From Candidatus Bathyarchaeota archaeon (GTDB lineage: Archaea > Thermoproteota > Bathyarchaeia > Bathyarchaeales > SOJC01), in NCBI GenBank assembly GCA_030641425.1, contig DAOWHM010000044.1, positions 1 through 5,746 of the forward strand: a stretch of DNA of 5,746 nucleotides, in the 5' to 3' direction. The translations under genes were made by a program, and so were the position numbers. Each line of letters opens with the position of its first letter. Within the stretch, counting starts at the first letter, position 1. Shown here one piece after another: positions 1-5,443 of this stretch. The notes under the pieces were generated by a model, which did no database searches, was not told the origin of the DNA, and saw only the letters and a list, made by a program, of their open reading frames with translations.

Positions 1-2
1 AA

Positions 3-299
3 ACAACACCATACACAGAATGGCTCCTTGAAGGTTCTTATACACTCATAATGCCAGAAACCCACAATGGATACATCTGGTCTCACTGGCTTGAAGACGG
101 AGACACCAACAGAATCAGAATAACAACTCTACCAGGCACAACATACACTGCAGTGTATACAACAGTGCCGGTAGGAGGCACCACAATTGCCATAGAGTCT
201 AACTACTTACTGTCATGGATAGCTTCAATTCTGCTGATCATCTCTGTAGTATTTGCTTCAGGTACCTACTTCAAACAGAAGAAATCTGAGAAGGAATAG
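3..299 (+). CDS. C-terminal part of a membrane-anchored cell-surface protein (5' end outside window)
   Basis: This frame is open from the window edge to a TAG stop and gives the last 98 residues of a longer protein. The first ~50 residues contain a 'WSHWLEDGDTNRIRI...TYTAVY' segment. It resembles the divergent InlB B-type / Gly-Trp beta repeats of archaeal and bacterial surface proteins, in which a 'W.DG.tn..r...l..d.t.tA.Y' pattern recurs. A 'VPVGG' motif follows, then one hydrophobic helix (about LLSWIASILLIISVVFASG), then a short basic tail (KQKKSEKE). This matches a C-terminal anchor with the bulk of the protein outside the cell. Similar PVGG-helix-Lys tails occur in many predicted Bathyarchaeia surface proteins; this is from memory. 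An internal ATG at 51 is almost certainly not the start, because the frame and the repeat fold continue upstream of it. The protein's overall role cannot be told from this end. I am confident it is a partial surface protein and less so about the repeat family. Confidence 0.8.
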   Translation, partial: TTPYTEWLLEGSYTLIMPETHNGYIWSHWLEDGDTNRIRITTLPGTTYTAVYTTVPVGGTTIAIESNYLLSWIASILLIISVVFASGTYFKQKKSEKE

Positions 300-461
300 C
301 GGGTTCATTTCTGGCGCACGCGAATCCAAACTCACACAAGGAAAATATATTTCGCTCTGAAGAGCCTTCTTGAGAGTAGATTAAAAGGAATTATTTCTTT
401 GAATGCTAGCGAGTAGGAAGCACAAACGTCGCGCGTTCATTTTTTCTAAATTTCTGTGGAA
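300..461. other. Intergenic stretch after the surface-protein gene
   Basis: No convincing gene is seen here. A 4-bp perfect hairpin with a TGAA loop (GCTC 354-357 with GAGC 362-365) lies about 55 bases after the stop codon. A run of six T (440-445) lies about 140 bases after it. Archaeal transcripts often end in T-rich tracts, so the T run may end the upstream transcript; this is an inference. A/T-rich stretches near 379-393 (around gattaaaagg and aattattt) and 445-453 (ctaaattt) are possible TATA-like boxes for a transcript crossing the next stretch, but none is strong. Confidence 0.4.
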
Positions 462-723
462 GAGGAGACAGCCCTAGTGCCAGAGATCAACAAACCCACA
501 GCTATTGCAGACGAAGGTCATATGGGTGAACAAGCACTGTCTCCTCAACCAACTCAAAGATGCTTGCTTCCGTGGTTTTGTGCGGGCGCAACGGGAAATG
601 TCCTACGAAAAATAGGGTTGTGAGGGTGACATCTCCCCTGAGGGCTTCGTCCAAGCTAGACGACGACCCCATATGGATGTACAAGGGTACTGAAATAAGC
701 CTGTTTGCATACATGCGTTTTTT
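462..723 (+). ncRNA. Candidate structured non-coding RNA or long structured leader upstream of pepF
   Basis: The sequence can fold into a nested stem. Positions 462-470 (gaggagaca) pair perfectly with 538-546 (tgtctcctc), then 477-480 with 534-537, then 494-498 (accca) with 523-527 (tgggt). A second hairpin lies at 642-669: GGG 642-644 with CCC 667-669, and inside it TCGTC 647-651 with GACGA 659-663 around a seven-base loop. A run of six T at 718-723 could end such an RNA. A weak TATA-like ctaaattt at 446-453 would place a start near 474, slightly inside the first stem, so the 5' end does not fit well. I do not recognise RNase P, SRP or tRNA signatures in it. Short reading frames cross the stretch on both strands, but none is convincing. 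The strand is assumed from the flanking genes. Alternatives are a structured leader of pepF, a decayed gene, or chance pairing. Confidence 0.3.
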
Positions 724-758
724 AAGGCTCTGCTGCGATACTGGAGTAAGTGGAGTGA
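718..758 (+). promoter_or_regulatory. Probable pepF promoter (TATA-like box) and Shine-Dalgarno site
   Basis: A TTTTTTAAG stretch at 718-726 could serve as an archaeal TATA box. It would place transcription start near 748, giving a leader of about 15 bases. Within that leader, GGAGTGA (752-758) matches most of the archaeal Shine-Dalgarno consensus GGAGGTGA and ends six bases before the ATG at 765, which supports that start. No clear purine-rich BRE is seen ahead of the box, and the T run could instead be a terminator for the structure upstream. Confidence 0.45.
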
Positions 759-764
759 ATCTGA

Positions 765-2546
765 ATGGTTGAGAATGAGATGGTTTGGGACCTCACACAA
801 CTTCTTAAGAGTACTGATGTCGTTTCCATTCGGCAAGAACTAGAATCAATGGTCTCCGAAGGTGAAAGAATAAGAGAAGAGTATCACGGTCATCTTGAAA
901 GACTCGATGCAGAGAATCTGTTGAAGTTCTTAGAGAGGAAAGATGCATACATCCTGAAGTTCGAAGGAGTAAGAAAGTATTGTCGGCTGATGTACTCTGC
1001 TGACACGACTGACAATGTAGCCAAACAACTCAATGATGCCGTTTTGAAAGCATCTACGAAAGTCAGCCAAGCATTGGCGTTTATTGATATTGAGTTGGGG
1101 CGACTCCTTGCTGAGAAGCCACAGTTGGTGGATAGTTCTTTGCTAGCAGAGTACCAGCATTACCTGCAGAGGATTCTCAAGCGGGTACCCCACATGCTTT
1201 CAGAACCAGAAGAACGTTTGATAATAGTCAAAGATAGGAACGGGATCGATGCTTGGGAAAAGCTTCAGATCGATTGGCTTTCAACAAGAACTTTTGAGAT
1301 TGAGATCGATGGGGAAAAGAGAATTGTCCCCTATGGAAGAATAATCGGCTTTTATGAAAGTCAGGATCGTAACCTTCGGAGAAAAGCAAACCAGATAGTC
1401 TATGAGAATCTTGGAAGGGATAAAATCATCTGGGCCAGCGCCTTACGGGCTGTATGTGAGGATCACATGCAGATGTGCAAACTCAGGAAATACGAGACTC
1501 CGATGACTCAGAGTCTAATTGACAATGATGTGAATCAACAGACCATTGACAGTTTAATGAAAACCATTGAGAAGAATGTGAATCTATATCGGAAGTATCT
1601 CAGTTTGAAAGCTAAGTTGATGAATCTACCGAAACTAGCTAACTACGATGTTGTTGCTCCTTTACTGAAGGCTGGTGAGAAAGACTTTAGTTGGAGAGAG
1701 GCTCAAGCATTAGTGGTGGAAGCCTATCAAGGCTTCGATGAGGAGATTGGTTCTTGGGTTACAGAGATGTTCTATAAGAAACATCTCGATGGGAAAATGC
1801 GTAAAGGAAAGGAATCTGGTGCCTTTTGTGCTTCTTGGCTCGCCGGAAAAAGCGCCTATGTTCTTCAAACCTTTAATGGCAAGATGGGTGACGTCTATAC
1901 TCTGGCCCATGAACTTGGTCACGCTATCCATGCGTATTTGAGTTCAAGGGCTCAGAAACCAAGCAACTGTGAGATTGGGAGTTGCATAGCTGAAACTGGA
2001 AGCACGTTTGGTGAACTCCTACTAACCGAGATGTTGCTAGCCAAAGCAGAAACGAAGGAGGAGAAGCAGGTGATTCTCGCACATGTACTCGATGGATTCG
2101 GTATGGCAGCCTTCCAGGTCTCTGCGCGAGTCTTATTTGAGAGGAGCATGTATGATGCCACAGAAAGAGGAGAATTTCTCGATGGAGAGAAGGTAGCCAA
2201 ACTGTGGGTGATGGCTCGAGACAGAATATATGGTGACTCGGTTGATTGGATGGTTGTGATGGAGTGGGAGTGGACTATGAAGCCGCATTATTACATCGCC
2301 AACTACCGCTTCTACAACTATCCTTATGTCTTCGCCCAACTTTTCGTGTTCGCCCTTTACAGGATCTATAAGGAGGAGGGAAAGGAGTTTGCTCCTAAAC
2401 TGAAGAGGCTCTTGGCAGCAGGCTCCAGCAGATCCCCCCATGATCTCGCTTTGGAACTGGGCTTCGACATTGTAAAAGAGACATTCTGGGAGAAAGGCAT
2501 ACAGCAAGCCCGAGAGTTCATCAAAATGCTGGAAAGAACACTCTAA
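765..2546 (+). CDS. pepF: M3B family oligoendopeptidase F (zinc metallopeptidase)
   Basis: A 593-residue cytoplasmic zinc peptidase that cleaves short peptides, probably in peptide recycling. The length is typical of the PepF/M3B family (about 560-610). The helical N-terminal part (about 1-195) begins with the usual 'WDLTQLLKS' opening. The catalytic region follows, with LAHELGHAIH giving zinc ligands His382 and His386 and catalytic Glu383. A third ligand, Glu410, lies in IAETGSTFGE, spaced as in the family. The substrate-pocket segment KPHYYIANYRFYNYPYVFAQ supplies His508 and several tyrosines (514, 517, 519). The C-terminal 'LLAAGSSRSPHDLALELGFDI...FWEKGIQQ' is also characteristic. There is no signal peptide or membrane helix. 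The ATG at 765 is favoured by GGAGTGA six bases upstream; an in-frame ATG at 780 lacks such support. The gene stands alone on this strand, with a 465-base gap before it and an opposing gene after it. All catalytic residues look intact. The family is certain; the natural substrates are unknown. Confidence 0.96.
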   Translation: MVENEMVWDLTQLLKSTDVVSIRQELESMVSEGERIREEYHGHLERLDAENLLKFLERKDAYILKFEGVRKYCRLMYSADTTDNVAKQLNDAVLKASTKVSQALAFIDIELGRLLAEKPQLVDSSLLAEYQHYLQRILKRVPHMLSEPEERLIIVKDRNGIDAWEKLQIDWLSTRTFEIEIDGEKRIVPYGRIIGFYESQDRNLRRKANQIVYENLGRDKIIWASALRAVCEDHMQMCKLRKYETPMTQSLIDNDVNQQTIDSLMKTIEKNVNLYRKYLSLKAKLMNLPKLANYDVVAPLLKAGEKDFSWREAQALVVEAYQGFDEEIGSWVTEMFYKKHLDGKMRKGKESGAFCASWLAGKSAYVLQTFNGKMGDVYTLAHELGHAIHAYLSSRAQKPSNCEIGSCIAETGSTFGELLLTEMLLAKAETKEEKQVILAHVLDGFGMAAFQVSARVLFERSMYDATERGEFLDGEKVAKLWVMARDRIYGDSVDWMVVMEWEWTMKPHYYIANYRFYNYPYVFAQLFVFALYRIYKEEGKEFAPKLKRLLAAGSSRSPHDLALELGFDIVKETFWEKGIQQAREFIKMLERTL

Positions 2547-2658
2547 TCACGTGTTCATACTGTCAGCGGGTTCAGTTACATGCATACTGCTGGAAAGTCT
2601 GCAAATGTCTTGAACGACCTATGACTAGAATTCTCGAGTAGCTAAAAGGTTGTTTGAG

Positions 2659-2691
2659 AAAAAAAGAACTCCAATGTAGAATCTTACATTG
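2659..2691 (-). terminator. Hairpin plus T tract terminator for the leftward DUF362/S-component operon
   Basis: Read on the minus strand, CAATGTA and TACATTG (2672-2691) form a perfect 7-bp stem with a six-base loop. GAGTTC follows, then seven T (2659-2665 on the plus strand read as A). This lies about 60 bases beyond the stop codon of the leftward membrane-protein gene and sits between two converging genes. The arrangement resembles an intrinsic terminator. In archaea the T tract alone often suffices, so the hairpin may be incidental or stabilise the 3' end. No equally good signal for the rightward pepF transcript is seen in the 205-base spacer. Confidence 0.5.
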
Positions 2692-2751
2692 CAGTACGTA
2701 CATTGATATTGGGTAGGCTGAGAGTGAGGGCCTCTTATGAACCACTCTTCG

Positions 2752-3270
2752 TCAAAGCTTAGCATTTCTCAAATATCTATTCCATACAAGTGAGGCCAGG
2801 TAACCAGCGATGGAACCACTTATTGTTCCCATAATCAATATAATTATCTCCACCAAAAGTGGAAGATACTCTTTTAAATACGTTAAATGAGTCATCACAT
2901 AAAAACTTGAGACACCAACTAACATAGTACTCAAAGTCATCGCAGCAATCAATCTACTAGTTGCTACCCGACCCTCAACAACATCAATCTTAAATAGAAA
3001 GAAGAAACCATCAACAAGCAACCCATACAAAAGTGCAAACAAGAGAGTGAAGGGGGCTAGAGCTAAGGTCCACATGGCTGTTAAGACCCCTCCAATCAAC
3101 GCAACGTATGTGGCTCCCATCTTCCCCAAAATTAATGCACCCACAGCGAGAAGAAGAGCCTGGATGATAACAAACATCTTATTCATGGGAGACGGCACAA
3201 AAACCTTAGTTACAAATATCACAGCACCAAAAACTGCGACAAATGCCATTCTTTTAGCAGAGGGTTTCAA
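2752..3270 (-). CDS. Six-helix membrane protein resembling an ECF transporter substrate-binding (S) component
   Basis: A 172-residue, very hydrophobic protein with about six predicted membrane helices (near 9-25, 31-49, 53-72, 73-93, 105-127 and 135-163). S components of energy-coupling-factor vitamin and metal transporters have this size and helix count. Helix 1 carries an A-x-x-x-A motif (Ala12 and Ala16), the kind through which S components contact the EcfT subunit, and helix 4 has the 'LLYGLLVDGFF' look of that family. In such systems the S subunit binds a micronutrient and shares EcfT and two ATPases encoded elsewhere; none of those is in this window. The substrate cannot be predicted. 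The start is uncertain: TTG at 3270 has a partial Shine-Dalgarno (gtgat) three to four bases ahead, while ATG at 3249, seven residues in, has none. The gene begins 41 bases after the DUF362 stop, so the two are probably co-transcribed. The membrane topology is firm; the ECF assignment is a family-level inference. Confidence 0.65.
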   Translation of the reverse strand: MKPSAKRMAFVAVFGAVIFVTKVFVPSPMNKMFVIIQALLLAVGALILGKMGATYVALIGGVLTAMWTLALAPFTLLFALLYGLLVDGFFFLFKIDVVEGRVATSRLIAAMTLSTMLVGVSSFYVMTHLTYLKEYLPLLVEIIILIMGTISGSIAGYLASLVWNRYLRNAKL

Positions 3271-3311
3271 CTTATCACTACGATGCTTCTTGTTTCAATT
3301 TCCTCACAGTG

Positions 3312-4340
3312 TCAGACATCGAGTTGCTGCTTCACGAATGTGAGCATTTCATCAAACTCTTTGTCGTTAATCAGATTAGATGCTCTTAGCATGATTGAAT
3401 CGGAGTCCATATGACCTATTCCAATTTCAGCTGCCCTCGTAAGTTGTTCTTGATCGCTCAATTTGACGTTAGCTATGCCTTCAGCCTTGTAAAACTTGAG
3501 AACTGCAACGCCAACTGCATCAACCGCTACTCTGTCACCTCCAACCACTATGACGCCTGAATTAGCTTTCTTTCCCTGTGCTGGACCTCCAGAGATGAAG
3601 CATTCTAATCCGTCCAAGACTATTAGATCAGGAGTGTAAGCAAGGTTGATTTCAGCGATTCGATGCCCTGGTTTCTTGTGGAGGATTGTTCTGTCAGCCG
3701 GATTGATTAAGCCAACACTGTTCTTGAGGCTTAATGTGAATATTCCTCCAAATTGATGTGTCTTTAGGCAAGGAAGGGAGATGATTCTTGAAGCGTTGTA
3801 AGCCTTGCGGGCGATTCGGAATCCATCAGGCCACGAGGAAGCTTTTGCAGGTTTGACTTTCACCCATTCTTCATTCTCAAAAAAAGATATGTTCACCTGG
3901 AATTCTTCAGCTGCTTTGAATATTCCGTTTTTTCTCATGGTCGCTTCAGTTGGTAGCCAAGCGGGTCCAGACATGTCACCGATGATAATCTGCTCATTCT
4001 TCAATCCCGTTGATAAAAGCTGCTTTATAATAAATTTTAACGTGTCCGGATGAGTGCTTGCGGGAAACGGATCGTGACTGTTACAGTTAGGCTTTACTAG
4101 CACATACCCTTCTTTTAGATTCCGTATTGCTGGTTCTATTCCACCAATGATGCGCATTGCCTCGATGAGTCCATGTTGTCGCTCTTCGCTTCGGACCACC
4201 GCAACTAGGCTCTTCTGGTTTTGAATGTAAGGGTTTGGCCTTGGAGCTTTACACTTTACCTCAGGAGCATGGTTCGCTTTTTCAGAAACTTCTCGAAAAA
4301 TCTCTCTTGAAGACCTGACCATTTTCATTCGTCCATTCAT
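3312..4340 (-). CDS. DUF362 domain protein without ferredoxin module
   Basis: A 342-residue protein with the hallmarks of the DUF362 family, whose reaction is not established. Motifs in order are VKPNCNSHDPFPASTHPDTL (82-101, with the typical 'KPN...THP' pattern), the acidic GDMSGP (121-126), LPCLKTHQFGGIFTLSLKN (189-207), DGLECFISGGPAQGK (243-257) and GGDRVAVDAVG (267-277). Many relatives carry added 4Fe-4S ferredoxin cysteines; here the few cysteines are scattered (30, 86, 191, 247), so this is the short, cluster-free form. The first ~44 residues, basic and proline-rich, lie ahead of the usual domain start (SLVAVVRSEE) and do not look like a signal peptide. The ATG at 4340 lies 5-10 bases from the start site predicted from a TATA box at 4370-4375, suggesting a nearly leaderless message; ATGs at residues 5 and 7 are alternatives. 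It heads a probable two-gene operon with the membrane protein downstream, so it may act on a compound that protein brings in. That link is inference only. Confidence 0.9.
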   Translation of the reverse strand: MNGRMKMVRSSREIFREVSEKANHAPEVKCKAPRPNPYIQNQKSLVAVVRSEERQHGLIEAMRIIGGIEPAIRNLKEGYVLVKPNCNSHDPFPASTHPDTLKFIIKQLLSTGLKNEQIIIGDMSGPAWLPTEATMRKNGIFKAAEEFQVNISFFENEEWVKVKPAKASSWPDGFRIARKAYNASRIISLPCLKTHQFGGIFTLSLKNSVGLINPADRTILHKKPGHRIAEINLAYTPDLIVLDGLECFISGGPAQGKKANSGVIVVGGDRVAVDAVGVAVLKFYKAEGIANVKLSDQEQLTRAAEIGIGHMDSDSIMLRASNLINDKEFDEMLTFVKQQLDV

Positions 4341-4365
4341 TGCGTGCGCGCATCAGTTAACATAT

Positions 4366-4378
4366 TATGTTTATAGAA
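4366..4378 (-). promoter_or_regulatory. TATA box of the leftward DUF362 operon
   Basis: On the minus strand the sequence reads ttctataaacata, an A/T box centred near 4372 (TATAAA at 4370-4375). An archaeal start site about 22-27 bases downstream falls near 4345-4350, only 5-10 bases before the ATG at 4340. No Shine-Dalgarno sequence is present there, in line with leaderless or near-leaderless translation. The preceding bases are not a strong BRE. Confidence 0.5.
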
Positions 4379-4569
4379 TGTTGATCTATCTTTCGCACAC
4401 GAAGTAAGTTCTGCGATCAGGTTGTTATCGAGAACATTAAAAATCCCAGGTTAGTTGAATCCTAGCACATACACAATTGAGCCGTCAGTGTTGAATTGGA
4501 ATGTTACAGAAGATTATTTCTAAAGTCCTCATTCGTACCTGCATACAACTGCGATTGGACTCTTATGGA

Positions 4570-4644
4570 GGTTGGGAAGGGGGAAGGATAAAAATTAGAA
4601 ACCCTTTTTCGAGGGAGAAAGGAGAGGTTCTAACATTCCCAACC
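4570..4644. repeat. Nested inverted repeat that could fold as a long hairpin
   Basis: Outer arms GGTTGGGAA (4570-4578) and TTCCCAACC (4636-4644) pair perfectly over 9 bp. Inside, TTAGAAACC (4595-4603) pairs with GGTTCTAA (4626-4633) over 8 bp with one bulged base. Within that, CTTTTT (4604-4609) pairs with AGAAAG (4616-4621) around a six-base loop, with one G-T pair. An unpaired purine-rich stretch (4579-4594) forms a lopsided internal loop. It may be part of a small RNA, a terminator or processing signal, or the remains of a tiny inverted-repeat element; no flanking target-site duplication is evident. Confidence 0.45.
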
Positions 4645-4842
4645 ACATAATATCTCGAAACAGGGGATACTTAAGCTCTGGTTTTTTTGTTAGAGCCAAA
4701 ACGCGTGCAGGGAATAGAGACTTTGACATCATCAAATACTCATGCCCGTAAAGGCAATGACCTATTCGAGTCTGACCATACTGGTGTATCGTGAGGAAGC
4801 ACTAATGCAACTAGTGAATTACGCCAAATGTTAAATAACACG

Positions 4843-4858
4843 AGAGAATTTTAGATAA
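4843..4858 (+). promoter_or_regulatory. Probable promoter of the four-helix membrane protein gene
   Basis: TTTTAGATAA (4849-4858), preceded by purine-rich agagaa (4843-4848) that could serve as a BRE, places a start site near 4878-4881. That is just ahead of the in-frame ATGs at 4885 and 4888 and would give a leaderless or very short leader. No Shine-Dalgarno is seen. A second A/T box, ttaaata at 4831-4837, is an alternative with a start near 4860. Confidence 0.4.
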
Positions 4859-4875
4859 GTTGCAGCAATGCCATA

Positions 4876-5367
4876 GTGATTTTGATGATGGAGAACCTGA
4901 GAAGTCTCACAACGATTATTCGCAGAAGAAGGGATGTGGGACTGATCGTTGCATGGTCCATTCTAATGAGTACAATCATCCTGTACAACTTCAACGCATT
5001 TCACGTGGAAAACCCGTTCACAATGGGGGCTTGGGGATCCCCAACTTTCACTCTTCTAGAGCGAGTAGTGATATTGATCACAGGTTTCGTGGTTGGTTTC
5101 ATACTTTCCGACGTTAAACGATTGGTGTATGGTTATTTCACCTCTATGGCTATGACCTACCTCATCGGAGTCATCATCGTGTTCCTGTACATTTGGTTTA
5201 TAGTTAACCTTGGACCAGTATTCCAAACCATTCCTTTTGGTTGGGAGACAGTGCTCTTCACAGCGGTCGTTAAGGTCTTCGGGTTCATGATCCCCATAGG
5301 AATTATCTTCTCCCTCATGGGGGTAGTTACCGGGAATTTGCTGGCGATTTTCTCCAAGTACGCATAA
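4876..5367 (+). CDS. Uncharacterised four-helix membrane protein
   Basis: A protein of up to 163 residues that I do not recognise. It has a short N-terminal stretch ending in four arginines (16-19), which suggests a cytoplasmic N-terminus. About four membrane helices follow: near 21-38, 61-79, 91-111 and a long one near 128-157. The loop between helices 1 and 2 (about 40-58) is aromatic- and proline-containing and predicted to lie outside the cell. There are no cysteines and no obvious catalytic or transport signature. The longest reading uses a GTG at 4876; ATG at 4885 or 4888 fits better with the TATA-like box at 4849-4858 and leaderless translation, and would remove only 3-4 residues. A secreted-protein gene follows 76 bases later but has its own promoter signals, so the two need not form an operon. 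The frame looks genuine: it is long and evenly hydrophobic with charged helix ends. The function is unknown. Confidence 0.8.
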   Translation: MILMMENLRSLTTIIRRRRDVGLIVAWSILMSTIILYNFNAFHVENPFTMGAWGSPTFTLLERVVILITGFVVGFILSDVKRLVYGYFTSMAMTYLIGVIIVFLYIWFIVNLGPVFQTIPFGWETVLFTAVVKVFGFMIPIGIIFSLMGVVTGNLLAIFSKYA

Positions 5368-5393
5368 TAGTTGAACATGAATGTAAGTAAAGA

Positions 5394-5440
5394 CATATAT
5401 ATCTCAAGAGATTGAAATACTTCAAAATGTGAGGATGGAG
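5394..5440 (+). promoter_or_regulatory. Promoter and Shine-Dalgarno site of the secreted-protein gene
   Basis: A catatatat box (5394-5402), preceded by aagtaaaga that resembles a BRE, predicts a start site near 5424. The roughly 20-base leader holds GAGG (5431-5434) and GGAG (5437-5440) ahead of the ATG at 5444. This is the strongest promoter-like arrangement in the window and indicates that the gene is transcribed independently of its upstream neighbour. Confidence 0.55.
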
Positions 5441-5443
5441 TAA

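Larger units (their letters stand above)
4341..4875. other. 535-base divergent intergenic region
   Basis: No gene is apparent on either strand. The stretch separates the leftward DUF362 operon from the rightward membrane-protein gene and carries a TATA-like box for each at its two ends. In the middle is a 75-base nested inverted repeat (4570-4644), followed by a run of seven T (4682-4688). A 5-bp inverted repeat, CACTA/TAGTG with a seven-base spacer (4800-4816), lies about 70 bases ahead of the rightward gene and could be an operator, though it is short enough to be chance. The DNA from 4380 to 4560 shows nothing I can interpret. The length is generous for two promoters, leaving room for a small RNA gene or a decayed gene. 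Confidence 0.5.

Noticed and set aside
590..672. tRNA-like stretch on the minus strand (GTCGTCTAGCTTGG, then GATGTCACCC)
   Set aside because: It recalls an Asp tRNA D-arm and anticodon, but the anticodon stem does not pair properly and no T-arm or matching acceptor stem follows.
502..714. Minus-strand frame of 70 codons with a fairly protein-like composition (ending in FELVEETVLVHPYDLRLQ)
   Set aside because: It has no Shine-Dalgarno, no suitably spaced promoter and no recognisable family, and it lies across the inverted-repeat structure. Conservation in relatives would reopen it.
560..772. Plus-strand frame of 70 codons running into the pepF start
   Set aside because: It overlaps the pepF start, has no ribosome-binding site and an arginine/cysteine-rich sequence unlike any family I know.
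2133..2507. 124-codon minus-strand frame inside pepF, plus shorter opposing frames elsewhere in it
   Set aside because: They are antisense to well-conserved peptidase sequence and have no start signals; they reflect codon bias of the real gene.
298..2574. The ten-base repeat AGCGGGTTCA just after two gene ends (298-307 and 2565-2574)
   Set aside because: Repeats of ten bases are expected several times by chance in a window this long.
2589..2602. GGAAAGTCTGC, resembling the conserved 5' core of RNase P RNA
   Set aside because: The spacer is only 205 bases and lacks the matching 3' core (ACAGAA-type) sequence; an isolated short match is not enough.
3047..3343. 98-codon plus-strand frame antisense to the S-component-like gene
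   Set aside because: It is the complement of membrane-helix codons and has no independent start signals or recognisable protein features.
4880..4945. Box C-like TTGATGA followed by CTGA, as in a C/D-box guide RNA
   Set aside because: It falls on the start codons of the membrane-protein gene, and no C' box or kink-turn pairing is present.
5031..5044. 14-base palindrome TTGGGGATCCCCAA in the four-helix protein gene
   Set aside because: It is within coding sequence (Trp-Gly-Ser-Pro), and a 14-base palindrome is not surprising in a window of this length.
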